Positions 7,492 through 18,734 of a stretch of 64,000 bases of DNA are shown here, in pieces. Origin of the DNA: Desulfosporosinus meridiei DSM 13257 (GTDB taxonomy: Bacteria; Bacillota; Desulfitobacteriia; Desulfitobacteriales; Desulfitobacteriaceae). Where the stretch lies: the NCBI RefSeq assembly GCF_000231385.2, contig NC_018515.1, positions 3,182,501 through 3,246,500 of the forward strand, written 5' to 3'. The notes beneath the pieces were generated by a model. That model did no database searches. It was not told the DNA's origin and was given only the letters and a program-made list of their open reading frames with translations. Each line of letters opens with the position of its first letter. The first letter of the stretch is position 1. A program made the translations under genes and the position numbers.

Positions 7492-8883
7492 TTAAAATTC
7501 ACTGGAATTTGTTGTTCTTGGAAAAGAGATCACATCACGAATATTAGCGATACCGGTTAAATACATGATAACCCGTTCAAAGCCCAGACCATATCCGGCA
7601 TGGGGCACGCCCCCGTAGCGCCTTAGATCCAGGTACCACCAATAATCTTCGGCCTTTAAGCCTGCTTCTTGCATACGATCTTGCAAGATCTCGATCCGCT
7701 CTTCCCGTTGACTCCCGCCAATGATTTCCCCCACACCGGGGACGAGCAGATCCATGGCTGCCACCGTCTTATTGTCCTCATTTAAGCGCATATAAAAGGC
7801 CTTGATGCCTTTAGGATAGTCCGTGACGAAAACAGGTTTTTTAAAGATCTTTTCTGTGAGATACCTCTCATGCTCTGTCTGAAGATCCATTCCCCAGCTC
7901 ACCGGATACTCAAATTTAAAGTCTTCTTTCTCCAACATTTCTACAGCTTCAGTGTAGGTCACATGGGCAAATTCTGAGCTGAGGATGTTTTCCAAGCGTT
8001 CAAACAAGGTCTTATCCACAAAATTATTGAAAAAAGCCATTTCCTCGGGAGCATTATCCAAGGCATATTGGATTAAATATTTCATCATTTCTTCAGCTAA
8101 ATTCATGTTATCCGTCAGATTTGCGAAGGCGATCTCCGGTTCAATCATCCAAAACTCCGCTGCATGCCGGGCCGTGTTGGAATTTTCGGCGCGAAAGGTG
8201 GGCCCGAAAGTATAAACATTTCGGAAGGCCATGCAATAGGTCTCTACATTAAGCTGGCCACTTACCGTCAGGCTAGTAGGGCGACCAAAAAAGTCTTTAG
8301 AAAAATCAACATTCCCCTCACTATCCTTGGGCGGATTAGCCAGATCCAGAGCCGTTACCTTAAACATTTCACCGGCTCCTTCCGCATCACTGCCGGTGAT
8401 AATCGGGGTATGTACATAGACAAAGCCTTTTTCCTGAAAGAACTTATGAATCGCATAGGCAATCATTGACCTTAAACGAAAGACAGCCGCAAAGGTATTA
8501 GTTCTGGGGCGCAGATGAGCAATCGTCCGCAGATACTCAAAAGTATGCCGCTTTTTTTGGAGTGGGTAATCTGCAGCAGACACAGAAAGAATTTCGATGT
8601 TTTCCGCTTTCAACTCAAAGGGTTGTTTTGCTCCCGGTGAGGGGACCAGTTCTCCTTGAACACGAATCGCCGAGCTGATTGTGAGCTTGCCTATCTCCTG
8701 GAAGTTGGCAAGACTTTCTTCAAAAACCACTTGAAGGTTCTCAAAAAAACTCCCGTCATTTATCTCAATAAAGCCAAATGTTTTGGACGTACGCACTGTG
8801 CGAACCCATCCGGATAATTCTACTTTCTGATTGAGAAAAGGATTCGGCTCTCTGTAAATCTCCTTAACAGTTGTAGATTGCAT
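7492..8883 (-). CDS. asnS: Asparaginyl-tRNA synthetase
   Basis: A 463-residue class IIb aminoacyl-tRNA synthetase charging tRNA-Asn in the cytosol. The N-terminal OB-fold anticodon-binding domain covers about residues 15-105 ([20 protein letters not shown]). The catalytic core has motif 2 with [20 protein letters not shown] and motif 3 with [16 protein letters not shown]. The C-terminus [10 protein letters not shown] is typical of AsnS; most AspRS enzymes have a GAD insert, which is absent here. The length is normal for the family. It stands alone between the methyl-transfer cluster and a chemoreceptor, and no T-box leader is visible in the short upstream gap. Confidence 0.97.
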   Translation of the reverse strand: MQSTTVKEIYREPNPFLNQKVELSGWVRTVRTSKTFGFIEINDGSFFENLQVVFEESLANFQEIGKLTISSAIRVQGELVPSPGAKQPFELKAENIEILSVSAADYPLQKKRHTFEYLRTIAHLRPRTNTFAAVFRLRSMIAYAIHKFFQEKGFVYVHTPIITGSDAEGAGEMFKVTALDLANPPKDSEGNVDFSKDFFGRPTSLTVSGQLNVETYCMAFRNVYTFGPTFRAENSNTARHAAEFWMIEPEIAFANLTDNMNLAEEMMKYLIQYALDNAPEEMAFFNNFVDKTLFERLENILSSEFAHVTYTEAVEMLEKEDFKFEYPVSWGMDLQTEHERYLTEKIFKKPVFVTDYPKGIKAFYMRLNEDNKTVAAMDLLVPGVGEIIGGSQREERIEILQDRMQEAGLKAEDYWWYLDLRRYGGVPHAGYGLGFERVIMYLTGIANIRDVISFPRTTNSSEF

Positions 8884-8955
8884 AGATTACCTCCTGAAGC
8901 CATTAATAATCTGAGATTTCCTAATTTACAATTATACCTGATTAAAATCCTAACT

Positions 8956-10974
8956 TCAAATTACGAACCTCTTACTTTGGGCCTTCAGATCCTCCATCAA
9001 TCTCCCTAACTCTCTGACACTGGCACCGATGGTACCAATGGTTGCACTCATTTCTTCCGTTGAAGCCGCCATTTCCTCAGAAGCTGCCGCATCTTCTTGA
9101 CATAGTCCCGCAATTTCAGAAACCGATGAATTGATTGTCTGCCCTAAGCGGATAACTTGCTGAACTTCCGAATCCATTTCGCCGAGTAAGAGAACGACAT
9201 TTTGTGTCCCTTGAGATATCTCCTCAAATTGCCCTAAAGCGCTCTCACCAATACTTTCCTGTTCCTTGATTAAATAGACCGCTTCTTCTGAGGCTTCCGC
9301 GGAGTGCTCTACATTTAAGGTCACTTGATCAATTAATTTTGCTATCTGAGCGGCACTTTTCCTAGACCCTTCAGCTAATAAGCGGACTTCTTCAGCGACA
9401 ACTGCAAACCCCCGCCCCGCTTCCCCGGCCCGTGCTGCTTCGATAGCCGCATTAAGGGCAAGTAAATTCGTTTGGTCGGAAATCTCAGTGATAATTTGGG
9501 TAATACCGCGGATTTCTCCCGTTTGTTCTCTGAGAATTTGACTTCCGGTTTGAATTTTAGCCACTTTATGAGAAAAGGCTCTCATTTTGTCAGCCAGATT
9601 TTTCATTATATCTTCCCCACTCATTGTCCGCTCACGAACCTCAGAAGTGCTGTTAGCTATGAATTTCATATGGCGTGCTAAGCGTTGGATACTTGAATTG
9701 ATACTCTCATATTGAATACTCATCTCACTGGTACGAACGGCAATAGTTTGAGCAGCGCTCGCTACCTGACCAACACTTTTAGCCAACTGATCTGTCCCTT
9801 GAGAAGTTAATTCGACAGCCTCAGAAATCTCTTGCCTAGAATCTTCTACCAGGCTTACAGCATGATTAATCGAAGAACATACTTCTTTGGTGTTTTCCAG
9901 CATCTTTTTCATAGCTATGGCCAAGGTTTCTAATTCTCCGTACCAATTTGTTTTAATCTCCATTTTCAAATTACCCGTCGCTAAGGTTCTAGCATCATTG
10001 GTTAACTGCAGGAGAGGTTTGGTGAGAGTTAAGGAGACTAGATACCCTGCACAGATTCCCAGGGCCAGAACTATCAGGCCAATCGTCAAAACCGAACTCT
10101 TGAGTGCTCTTAAGTCTTTTAGCACTGCCTCCCGGGAAACTACGGTCTTGATATACCCTTTTACATCCCCCCTGTAGTCACGGAAAGGAATAAGGGAAAC
10201 ATTATAGTGGTTATCCTCACTCACGGAAAAACGTGCTTCTCCCTCCCTCAGAGCCGTTAAAGTACTTTCAGGTATTGAAAAATTGTCTGCCCCAGTACCG
10301 GCCAGTAATCCCCCATTTTCTTTGACATTTTTGATCATGGAGGTTGAAGGATCAAGGAGATAGATATAATATTCACCTGGGTTTTTCTTTTGCAAAGCTT
10401 TTAAGAAATCTTGCCCGAAATCCATGCCATATTCCACAGTACCTACCCATTGTTCTTGATACTTGACCGGTACAACAACTCGAAATCCGTATCCTTCCAC
10501 CCCTTCTTCAAGTCCTTCCACAATCTTATGTTCACTATTGGCTGCCACTACCGTAGGCCGAATTTTGGAAAGGTCGTCTCCAAATTTTCGAGGTGAATGC
10601 GCTCTATAGAATGAAGTTGCCGGGGCGAGGTGAAACTGAAGTTGACTAAACCCCTCTTTTTTGATCTCGTCAAACACGGGTTGAACAAGACGGGCGACAG
10701 TAGCTCGGTCTCCTTCTGCTAAGGCCTTGGCGACATCAGGGTTCATTGTCACGGATAGGACCGAGGATTTTGCCCGAGCCATACGATCTGCAAATTCATC
10801 GTTGATTCCTTGCTCTACAAGTTTTTGAGTTTGCAGCTCACTGGTTTTGAGGAGCTTCTCGGCATTCCAAAGGCTAGCCCCAGATAAGGCTGCTACGATA
10901 AAAATAATTACCATTCCTGCGACGAGAGTAATACGTGTTTTTATGGACATAGAACCTTTGACCCCTTTTGACAT
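8956..10974 (-). CDS. Methyl-accepting chemotaxis protein with periplasmic Cache sensor
   Basis: A chemoreceptor of about 672 residues. The start is placed at the ATG at 10974, seven bases behind GGGAGG, rather than 39 bases further upstream. A first membrane helix ([20 protein letters not shown]) is followed by a large extracytoplasmic domain of about 270 residues resembling dCache_3 ([26 protein letters not shown]). A second membrane helix ([19 protein letters not shown]), a HAMP segment and the signalling hairpin follow. The conserved tip reads [19 protein letters not shown]. No ligand can be assigned. The gene is monocistronic in appearance. Confidence 0.92.
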   Translation of the reverse strand: MSKGVKGSMSIKTRITLVAGMVIIFIVAALSGASLWNAEKLLKTSELQTQKLVEQGINDEFADRMARAKSSVLSVTMNPDVAKALAEGDRATVARLVQPVFDEIKKEGFSQLQFHLAPATSFYRAHSPRKFGDDLSKIRPTVVAANSEHKIVEGLEEGVEGYGFRVVVPVKYQEQWVGTVEYGMDFGQDFLKALQKKNPGEYYIYLLDPSTSMIKNVKENGGLLAGTGADNFSIPESTLTALREGEARFSVSEDNHYNVSLIPFRDYRGDVKGYIKTVVSREAVLKDLRALKSSVLTIGLIVLALGICAGYLVSLTLTKPLLQLTNDARTLATGNLKMEIKTNWYGELETLAIAMKKMLENTKEVCSSINHAVSLVEDSRQEISEAVELTSQGTDQLAKSVGQVASAAQTIAVRTSEMSIQYESINSSIQRLARHMKFIANSTSEVRERTMSGEDIMKNLADKMRAFSHKVAKIQTGSQILREQTGEIRGITQIITEISDQTNLLALNAAIEAARAGEAGRGFAVVAEEVRLLAEGSRKSAAQIAKLIDQVTLNVEHSAEASEEAVYLIKEQESIGESALGQFEEISQGTQNVVLLLGEMDSEVQQVIRLGQTINSSVSEIAGLCQEDAAASEEMAASTEEMSATIGTIGASVRELGRLMEDLKAQSKRFVI

Positions 10975-11054
10975 ATAAATCCTCCCAGCTGCTAGCTTAA
11001 TCCAAATCTGCACAATATCTTCCAGCTGTAAAACAACAACCCCTAGAAATAATT

Positions 11055-11089
11055 AACCTCGAAGAGAAATATATCTTCTCTTCGAGGTT
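11055..11089 (-). terminator. Strong stem-loop after the tudS-like gene
   Basis: AACCTCGAAGAGAA and TTCTCTTCGAGGTT form a perfect 14-bp stem. It lies in the 315-base gap between the TudS-like gene and the chemoreceptor. The minus-strand tail is only moderately T-rich. I see nothing else in this gap except AT-rich promoter-like sequence. Confidence 0.55.
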
Positions 11090-11289
11090 TACATTTCATT
11101 ATTGTTCAATACGTCTAAACTACTAAAGCACCCCTTTCCATAGACTTACAATTTGCTTTAAATTTAAACATTAAACTCAATATTTTCCTCCTATTTTATA
11201 CTACAGGTTCTAAAAGATATGATATTTGACTGACACTTTTTATGTCAGCTTTATGACCGGAGGATTTAAGCGAGTAACCCGGGACATTA

Positions 11290-11766
11290 TCAACAGCTTA
11301 ATAGCTCTAATAGTTTTTCCTCAGTCAAATTCTCTTCCGAATAAAGGGGAATATTATGTTCTTGCAATAAGGCTGCTGTCACACCCTGGCCGGGAATTAT
11401 TACATGTCCGAAGCTCCCGTCATATATATGATTCACTCCACAAGAGGGGCTGCGCTCTTTAAGTATAGCGGCAGTAACCTTAAACAGCTCCGTGATCTTC
11501 AACACTTCATTGGCCCCTTTAATAAATTGTCCCGTCACCATTTCTCCGGACTCTCCTTGAATAAGGCTGGCCCCCCTGAGGACATCCCGCCCTGTGCCCT
11601 TAATAATCTCCACAGGTTCACGGGGAGTTGGCAAACCACCAAGTTGTTCCGGGCAAACCGGGATAAACCGACCTAAGGTGCTGTATTTCTGAATCAGAGC
11701 ATGGAGATTTGACTCTCCGTTATACTTCGTATTCAGCCCCAGTAAACAAGCACTCACCAGAATCAT
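11290..11766 (-). CDS. DUF523 / TudS-like (thiouracil desulfidase family) protein
   Basis: A short DUF523 protein of about 158 residues. Members of this group include TudS, a 4Fe-4S enzyme that removes sulfur from 2-thiouracil. The three family cysteines are present: MILVSACLLG at the start, IPVCPEQLGG near residue 40, and ERSPSCGVNH near 100, as needed for a three-Cys cluster with an open site. The start is uncertain. An ATG at 11766 fits the usual family start; a GTG at 11787 has the better-spaced AGGAG; a GTG at 11814 overlaps the preceding stop codon. The gene is translationally close to the MutS-like gene. Its substrate is not known. Confidence 0.85.
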   Translation of the reverse strand: MILVSACLLGLNTKYNGESNLHALIQKYSTLGRFIPVCPEQLGGLPTPREPVEIIKGTGRDVLRGASLIQGESGEMVTGQFIKGANEVLKITELFKVTAAILKERSPSCGVNHIYDGSFGHVIIPGQGVTAALLQEHNIPLYSEENLTEEKLLELLSC

Positions 11767-11810
11767 AGGTACATCTATCTCCTTCACTGTTAAATCTCCT
11801 ATCTCTAAGC

Positions 11811-13610
11811 TCACTGCTCTACATCAATCCCCGCCATCTTTATCAGATACATAGCATTGCGGGTCGTGGAAATTCCCGGGCGCAGTTTATAATCAAAATA
11901 TATCTCATCATCCTTATAATACTCACGGAAATGATAGTTGCGGATTTTCCGCTCACTATCCCTTTCCAAGTCTCCTAGTTCTAAGTCGTGAGTGGAGACC
12001 ATGCCCATGGCCCCTGCCTTACTTAATTGTTGAATCAACACCTTAGCCCCGGCGTGACGATCTTGGGAATTAGTGCCTTTGAAAATCTCATCTAATAGAA
12101 AAAAGATGTTTGTCTGGGTCTTCGCTGCACTGACGATCTGTTTAATTCTTAACAATTCTGCGTAGAAGGATGAGATGCTCTTTCCTAAATTATCACTGAC
12201 CCGCATGCAGGTATACATCTGCAGCACCGAACAGGAAAAGGCCTGGGCACAGACAGGTGCTCCAGCATAAGCCAAGACTAAATTGATTCCTACAGTTCTC
12301 AGCAAGGTACTTTTACCGGACATATTCGAGCCGGTAATTAACAAAATTCCGGAATCTTTTTGAATTGCCAGGTCATTACAAATCGATCCACTTAAAAGCG
12401 GGTGTCCTATTCTTTTAGCATTAATACCCGGCTCAGGGGAGATCTTGGGCACTCCCCATTCCGGATGATCAAAATGAATGATCGCCAGACTAGACATAGC
12501 CTCTAATTCAGCAATGGTATCTAACCAAGTTCCCAGTGACCGACCTGATTTTTCTTTCCAGGATTCTAAGGCGATCATACACTGGATATCCCAAAGGGTT
12601 AGGATGTTAACGATTAAAAAAACCGCATTCTCTCGGTTAGCTATTAAGTCTGCGATACCTGAGAGTTTTCTAATCTGTTCATAGGCCGGCTTACTGTCAG
12701 AATCATAGAGGCCTTTCTTCAGACCCTTGAGATAATCAGCGTGAAAGGAGCGTTTTTCGAAACGTTCCAGCATTTTCTCATAAGTCTTAATACTTTCTTT
12801 ATAAGAATAAACCGCATTCAGGGCCTTGCCTCGCTGCTTTCCGGCAAAGAGTATCAGGGACTGAACTATGATACCTGCCAGTGGATAATGGAATGTGACC
12901 TGGGGAGTTATTAAATACAACAGCACAAAGCTGATTGTGATGATGGGTAAAGCCCGAGCCCATATTAACACACTGGTTCTCAGATATGAGGAATCGACAT
13001 TTTTAGCCCATTCAATAATACCCTGAGGGGATTTCAGCGGACCTTTAGCCATTTTCGCCTCTGCCAGAAACCTTTGTCTCCAAGTCAAATTACCCGCAAG
13101 CTCTTTGATCGCCTCTTGCTTAGTTAAAATAGTTTCTCCATCAGAGGGGACTGCACTCAAGGACTCTCGGAGCTTTTCCCGCCCTCGAAAAGTCATCGCT
13201 GTATTTATCCATTGAAAAAGCGAGTTTGAGCCAAAAAGGTCTAGGTCTTCTGAAAAGGGATGGGCCGGATCCCGAAAATCTTCCCCGGAATCCGGAAAGG
13301 ACTTCCATTCTCCTGCCAAACGTTCTAAGGACTGCTCATAGTTTTCAAAGAGCATCCGGATATACCGTTGTCGTAATCTTAAGCTCTGGTGCCACAGAAC
13401 CAGCCCCATAAAAACCACCAGGGTGAAAAGACCGGCTATGTACCCTAGGGTGTGACTATAGCTTAGATACAGAAATACACTTAGACCCAGACCCACTAAA
13501 GAAAACCCTAGTCTTAGATTACTTAAGCGGTTAATCAACTGAGTCAAATTCTCCAATTTATCTCCATAGAACTTCCTTCGTCGTTGGTATTGTTCCTTTG
13601 GCCCTCTCAA
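11811..13610 (-). CDS. Membrane-anchored MutS-family ATPase
   Basis: About 600 residues. Only the C-terminal MutS ATPase/dimerisation module (domain V) is recognisable: Walker A GSNMSGKSTLLRTVG around residues 425-440, Walker B FFLLDEIFKGTN, and the ST(H)D motif in MVSTHDLELGDL. The DNA-mismatch-binding domain I (FxE) is absent. Two hydrophobic helical pairs are present, one near residues 25-70 and one near 220-260, so the protein is probably in the membrane. The start is uncertain: TTG at 13610 has GGAGGG seven bases upstream, and GTG at 13625 is the alternative. Related MutS-like membrane proteins are widespread, but I know of no settled function. It is followed directly by the TudS-like gene. 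Confidence 0.8.
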   Translation of the reverse strand: MRGPKEQYQRRRKFYGDKLENLTQLINRLSNLRLGFSLVGLGLSVFLYLSYSHTLGYIAGLFTLVVFMGLVLWHQSLRLRQRYIRMLFENYEQSLERLAGEWKSFPDSGEDFRDPAHPFSEDLDLFGSNSLFQWINTAMTFRGREKLRESLSAVPSDGETILTKQEAIKELAGNLTWRQRFLAEAKMAKGPLKSPQGIIEWAKNVDSSYLRTSVLIWARALPIITISFVLLYLITPQVTFHYPLAGIIVQSLILFAGKQRGKALNAVYSYKESIKTYEKMLERFEKRSFHADYLKGLKKGLYDSDSKPAYEQIRKLSGIADLIANRENAVFLIVNILTLWDIQCMIALESWKEKSGRSLGTWLDTIAELEAMSSLAIIHFDHPEWGVPKISPEPGINAKRIGHPLLSGSICNDLAIQKDSGILLITGSNMSGKSTLLRTVGINLVLAYAGAPVCAQAFSCSVLQMYTCMRVSDNLGKSISSFYAELLRIKQIVSAAKTQTNIFFLLDEIFKGTNSQDRHAGAKVLIQQLSKAGAMGMVSTHDLELGDLERDSERKIRNYHFREYYKDDEIYFDYKLRPGISTTRNAMYLIKMAGIDVEQ

Positions 13611-13862
13611 ATAACTTCCCTCCACCTCTAAAGTACCTGGTTAATTTTGGTTCAGATATTAATATACCTTATTCTGCTTGGCAATGCCAAACCCCTTCCT
13701 TCAGATTAGTTGTTTTATGGGGATATTGTGCATAAGCCCTTTGAGGCGGGTGGCTTCGTCCTTTTCAGAGTAGTTATCCGCAGGAGTTTGTAGTAAGATA
13801 ATTAATTAGATCAGAGGATATATTGATGACATAATTGATACTTTTTGGGAGGCGCTATAACG

Positions 13863-15248
13863 ATGACACAAAACATACCCGGTATTCCTGTTTCAGAGCA
13901 GGAAAATCTTCGAATTAATAAACTATCTACAGCTTTACTGGCACTTGACTCCCTGGCAATCTACAGAGGATTATTGGAGGATGTAGTGATAAGTCGGCTT
14001 AGAGCCTTACTTATCAGTTTAACTTCAGATTCTACTGAGCTGAGAGAAGTTATTAACTTATATAACGATTTCTACTTTGAATTAGCCAAAAGCGGTACTA
14101 TATCCCTGAAGGAATATATTACTGATAAAATAATCTTTGCTGAGAATCTATTCACCTCAAAACTTCAATCAGGGCAGACTCCGGAAACCTCTGCAATCGA
14201 AAAAGCAGTCGTACAAGATTTGCAGGAGCTGCAGCTTCTGGCAAATCTTGATTCAAAAGAGTTTAAGGCAGAAATTAATCAGCGTTTAAATAATCCGGCC
14301 TATAATTCTTACGTCGAGAAACTGCCAGAATGGATATCTGAGGGTCAGGCTGCCCAAACTCCCCTTCATATTCAGCAAATCAAGGAGAGTTTTTACCGTT
14401 CTAAACACTGGGCTGAATGTCTGGAGGAGCTTAAGCAATTCTACCAACATAATGGCAGTGGGGTATTCGCCCGTTATATCGCCTTTGTCTGGGAAAAAAC
14501 TAATGGACAAGGCTATCTAAAAGGAATAGAAAGTCCGGATCCAATTACGTTAAACGATTTGATAGATTACCAAAGCGAGCGTTCTCGTGTCATTGAGAAC
14601 ACCCTGCAATTTTTGCAGGGTGTCCCATCTAACAATGTTCTCCTTTATGGGGATAGAGGTACCGGAAAGTCCTCCACAGTCAAAGCCATACTCAATCATT
14701 ATCATACCCAAGGGCTGCGCATGGTGGAGGTTCCTAAAGCCTACCTGGCAGATTTCCCGCTGATTATTCGACATCTGAAGCATAGATCTCAAAAGTTCAT
14801 TATCTTTATTGACGACTTAGTCTTTGGGGATAACGAGGAAAACTACACTTCTCTCAAGGCAGTGCTGGAGGGCGGTCTGGAAAGCAAAACCCCCAACATT
14901 CTAATCTATGCCACTTCCAACCGCAGGCATCTGGTTAAGGAGTATTTTGGTGAAAGGGCCGGCTTGCATTCGGGTAATCATTATGAAGAAGTCCATGCCG
15001 GAGATAGCATGCAGGAAAAGCTTTCCCTGGCCGATCGTTTTGGGATAAATGTAGTCTTCTCTTCTCCCGATCAAAACCGTTATCTCAAAATAGTTGAAGG
15101 GATTGCCGCCAACAGAAACCTAAACATTGACAAGGAACGCTTACAGAAAGAAGCTCTTCAGTGGGCACTATGGTATAATGGCCGTTCCGCAAGAACTGCG
15201 CGACAATTTGTGGATTGGATTGCAGGACGGGAAATCTTGAATACCTAG
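13863..15248 (+). CDS. DUF815-family AAA ATPase
   Basis: About 461 residues, starting at the ATG at 13863 behind GGGAGG. The C-terminal half is a DUF815 (COG2607) P-loop ATPase: Walker A YGDRGTGKSSTVKAI, Walker B KFIIFIDDLVFGDNE, a sensor-like IYATSNRRH, and a lid region ending at WNGRSARTARQF-like sequence. The N-terminal half (about residues 1-220) is helical and not recognised. It stands alone on the plus strand, convergent with the DUF2164 gene only five bases beyond its stop. The function of the family is not established. Confidence 0.85.
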   Translation: MTQNIPGIPVSEQENLRINKLSTALLALDSLAIYRGLLEDVVISRLRALLISLTSDSTELREVINLYNDFYFELAKSGTISLKEYITDKIIFAENLFTSKLQSGQTPETSAIEKAVVQDLQELQLLANLDSKEFKAEINQRLNNPAYNSYVEKLPEWISEGQAAQTPLHIQQIKESFYRSKHWAECLEELKQFYQHNGSGVFARYIAFVWEKTNGQGYLKGIESPDPITLNDLIDYQSERSRVIENTLQFLQGVPSNNVLLYGDRGTGKSSTVKAILNHYHTQGLRMVEVPKAYLADFPLIIRHLKHRSQKFIIFIDDLVFGDNEENYTSLKAVLEGGLESKTPNILIYATSNRRHLVKEYFGERAGLHSGNHYEEVHAGDSMQEKLSLADRFGINVVFSSPDQNRYLKIVEGIAANRNLNIDKERLQKEALQWALWYNGRSARTARQFVDWIAGREILNT

Positions 15249-15253
15249 GATCA

Positions 15254-15493
15254 CTAACGAGAGCGTTTCTCCAGGCCCAACAAATCCTCCACCCGTTCAT
15301 TCATATACTTATAAGAATCCGCAATTCCTATATTATAAATGTAGGGGCCAATGTTATTGAGAATAAAATCAAGCAGAAGTTCGGCACCTAAATTGCCAAG
15401 TTCCTCATCTCTCTCCTTGGAGAAATATCGCTTAAGATCCTCAACCAGTTGTTCTCTGATATCTTTATTTAGTTCGATCTCCATTTTCTTCAT
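15254..15493 (-). CDS. DUF2164-family small protein
   Basis: A 79-residue protein matching DUF2164: the core is KRYFSKERDEELGNLGAELL followed by GPYIYNIGIADSYKYM, which the family conserves. The start is the ATG at 15493 behind AAGGAG; the open frame continues about 200 bases upstream, but that part is low quality and lies over a repeat. No function is known. It faces the DUF815 gene tail to tail, with only five bases between stops. Confidence 0.82.
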   Translation of the reverse strand: MKKMEIELNKDIREQLVEDLKRYFSKERDEELGNLGAELLLDFILNNIGPYIYNIGIADSYKYMNERVEDLLGLEKRSR

Positions 15494-15549
15494 ACTATAA
15501 AACACTCCTTTTCTAATAATCAAGGCCTTTTCGTTTTTAAATTCCGATA

Positions 15550-15640
15550 CACTCACTTCTATAAGTGAGTGTTCCTCATTCTGCTTGAATAGTGGGTAAG
15601 TCCCCACTGAAGTCGCGTTGTTCAACTTTATAAAATGCAT
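15550..15640. repeat. Dispersed intergenic repeat (copy C)
   Basis: CACTTCTATAAGTGAGTG followed by AGTGGGTAAGTCCCCACT shares CACTTCTATAA and GTGGGTAA with the copy at 34.4 kb, in the same relative order. Both parts can form hairpins. It lies upstream of the DUF2164 gene. Confidence 0.4.
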
Positions 15641-15693
15641 AAAAACCTTAAAATTGGATGATAATGTAAACATCTCGGAAAGGAGGTATATCA

Positions 15694-16050
15694 ATGGACG
15701 ATTACTTTGATAACCTTGACAGTACTGAAATCAACCTAAAATACTTCACGGAACAACATGGGCAAATTTATGATGCCTATGAGAAATACGGTCAATTAAT
15801 CCATAAAGATGGCGGCCCCTTAGATGAAAAAACCTGCTGGCTGATCAAAGTAGCACTTTCCACGGAGTGTCAGTACCCCAGAGCTCTGCGAACACACATT
15901 TTAAAAGCTATACGCAGCGGCTGTACTAAAGAGGAAATTGAACACGCCATTCTCCTGGTGGCTCCCAGCGCCGGTTTCCCCAGGACAATGCAAGGAATTC
16001 TGATTCTAAGAAACTTATTAAACGAAGTTGAGGGGCATTCTGTTCACTAG
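15694..16050 (+). CDS. Carboxymuconolactone decarboxylase (AhpD-like) family protein
   Basis: A 118-residue all-helical CMD-domain protein, with ATG at 15694 behind GGAAAGGAGG. The CMD core runs from about residue 40 to 105 (CWLIKVALSTECQYPRALRTH, then SGCTKEEIEHAILLVAPSAG). In AhpD-type peroxidase partners the helix carries CxxC followed by H; here only one cysteine is present at that place (ECQYPRALRTH). Disulfide reductase chemistry of the AhpD kind is therefore unlikely, and the exact function cannot be given. A terminator follows, so the gene is probably monocistronic. Confidence 0.82.
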   Translation: MDDYFDNLDSTEINLKYFTEQHGQIYDAYEKYGQLIHKDGGPLDEKTCWLIKVALSTECQYPRALRTHILKAIRSGCTKEEIEHAILLVAPSAGFPRTMQGILILRNLLNEVEGHSVH

Positions 16051-16117
16051 TTCATTTTAATTATAACAACAGCATTTATCTATTCAGAAATATGTATTAA
16101 GATCTAACGCTTAACAT

Positions 16118-16145
16118 AGCCCTCTGCCTTTAAGGAAAGAGGGCT
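16118..16145 (+). terminator. Rho-independent terminator after the CMD gene
   Basis: AGCCCTCT and AGAGGGCT form an 8-bp GC-rich stem, followed a few bases later by TATATTTTT on the plus strand. Confidence 0.65.
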
Positions 16146-16228
16146 AATTATATTTTTGCTCCCGTTGGGTATTACCCACATATTTCCTTTAACCTATTCT
16201 TTACCTATACCTTATTGTAATTAAATGA

Positions 16229-17893
<1,665 letters not shown>

Positions 17894-17939
17894 TTTCTCA
17901 AAAATTTTTAGAAAAATATTGTGATTTTGAATTTATCAT

Positions 17940-17967
17940 TTGACTTCTGCTCATTTTTTGGTATACT
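17940..17967 (+). promoter_or_regulatory. Sigma-A promoter of the zinc-ribbon gene
   Basis: TTGACT, a 16-base spacer and TATACT form a near-consensus promoter 123 bases before the start codon. Confidence 0.7.
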
Positions 17968-17973
17968 AAACGA

Positions 17974-18089
17974 AGCTCGTAAAAACTAGTGGATTTAAGC
18001 AAACCTTCTCCTATTACCTAAGTTTCCGGGAAGAAGTTGGTGAACTTGCCATGAAGCGCGGGTAATAATTATTTGGAGGTTTTTTTATT
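17974..18089 (+). other. Long structured 5' leader of the zinc-ribbon gene
   Basis: About 115 bases of leader lie between the predicted start site and the ATG. It contains the palindrome AAGTTGGTGAACTT and an imperfect outer stem (CTTCT with AGAAG), then GCGCGGGTAATAATTATTTGGAGG. I do not recognise a known riboswitch. A leader this long behind a strong promoter suggests post-transcriptional control. Confidence 0.4.
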
Positions 18090-18398
18090 ATGTTTAATGA
18101 CAAAGTATTGAATTGCAAAGACTGCGGACGGGATTTCGAATTCACTGCATCAGAACAAGAGTTTTATGCAGAAAAAGGATTCACTAACGAACCAGGACGT
18201 TGCCCTGAGTGCCGTGCAGCTAAAAAAGCTCAGAACAGAAACAATGGTGGTGGCGGATATGGCCGTCAACAACGTGAAATGTTCCCAGCTATCTGCGCAA
18301 CTTGCGGGAAAGAAACAACTGTTCCTTTCCAACCATCAGGTGACAAACCAGTTTATTGCCGCGATTGCTACCAACCACGTACACGCAGCAATTGGTAA
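18090..18398 (+). CDS. Two-domain zinc-ribbon protein
   Basis: A 102-residue cysteine-rich protein. The N-terminal zinc ribbon (residues 1-50) has CKDCGRDFEFTASEQEFY followed by CPECRAAKK, the family commonly annotated as a probable zinc-ribbon domain. A Gly/Asn-rich spacer follows. The second ribbon has CATCGKETTVPFQPSGDKP and ends CRDCY. Two four-Cys sites are intact, so two zinc ions are likely. Small proteins of this kind are common in Firmicutes and may bind nucleic acid; no function is proven. It has its own strong promoter, a long leader and a terminator, suggesting a highly expressed monocistronic gene. Confidence 0.85.
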   Translation: MFNDKVLNCKDCGRDFEFTASEQEFYAEKGFTNEPGRCPECRAAKKAQNRNNGGGGYGRQQREMFPAICATCGKETTVPFQPSGDKPVYCRDCYQPRTRSNW

Positions 18399-18419
18399 TC
18401 ACACCAATTAGTTAATTTA

Positions 18420-18456
18420 AACCTTCTCAGACTTTCGTCTGAGAAGGTTTTTTAAT
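18420..18456 (+). terminator. Rho-independent terminator of the zinc-ribbon gene
   Basis: AACCTTCTCAG and CTGAGAAGGTT form an 11-bp stem followed by TTTTTAATTT, a textbook terminator. Confidence 0.9.
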
Positions 18457-18642
18457 TTGGCAAAGTATCTAGCGCAGCTTTTATAGAATACGGACAATGT
18501 AAAACTTAGGTCTGTAGACATTTTGCATTTGATATTTAAACTTCCTTAGTCGTTTTCGTCAAATCTTAAAAAGAGGGAAAACGAAATCTTTAAAACTGCC
18601 CTACAAACTTAATCTGAAACTAATTTCTTTTTTCAAGATAAT

Positions 18643-18689
18643 AACTGGGAGCATCGTACTTACATAACCTTATTACGATGCCCCCAGTT
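18643..18689. terminator. Bidirectional terminator between zinc-ribbon and DUF2680 genes
   Basis: AACTGGG(A)GCATCGTA pairs with TACGATGC(C)CCCAGTT and is followed by TTTTG on the plus strand. It ends the minus-strand DUF2680 transcript. The rest of the 336-base gap holds only a weak TCGTTTTC/GAAAACGA inverted repeat at 18550-18584. Confidence 0.6.
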
Positions 18690-18734
18690 TTGACTTCACT
18701 AAGCTAATAGGCTATTTGATTGACTACTGTATAA

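Noticed and set aside
8884-8955. T-box leader for asnS
   Set aside because: The upstream gap is only about 70 bases, too short for a T-box and its terminator.
15494-15694. N-terminal extension of the DUF2164 protein
   Set aside because: The family is about 80 residues, a good ribosome site lies at the internal ATG, and the extension runs over a palindromic repeat.
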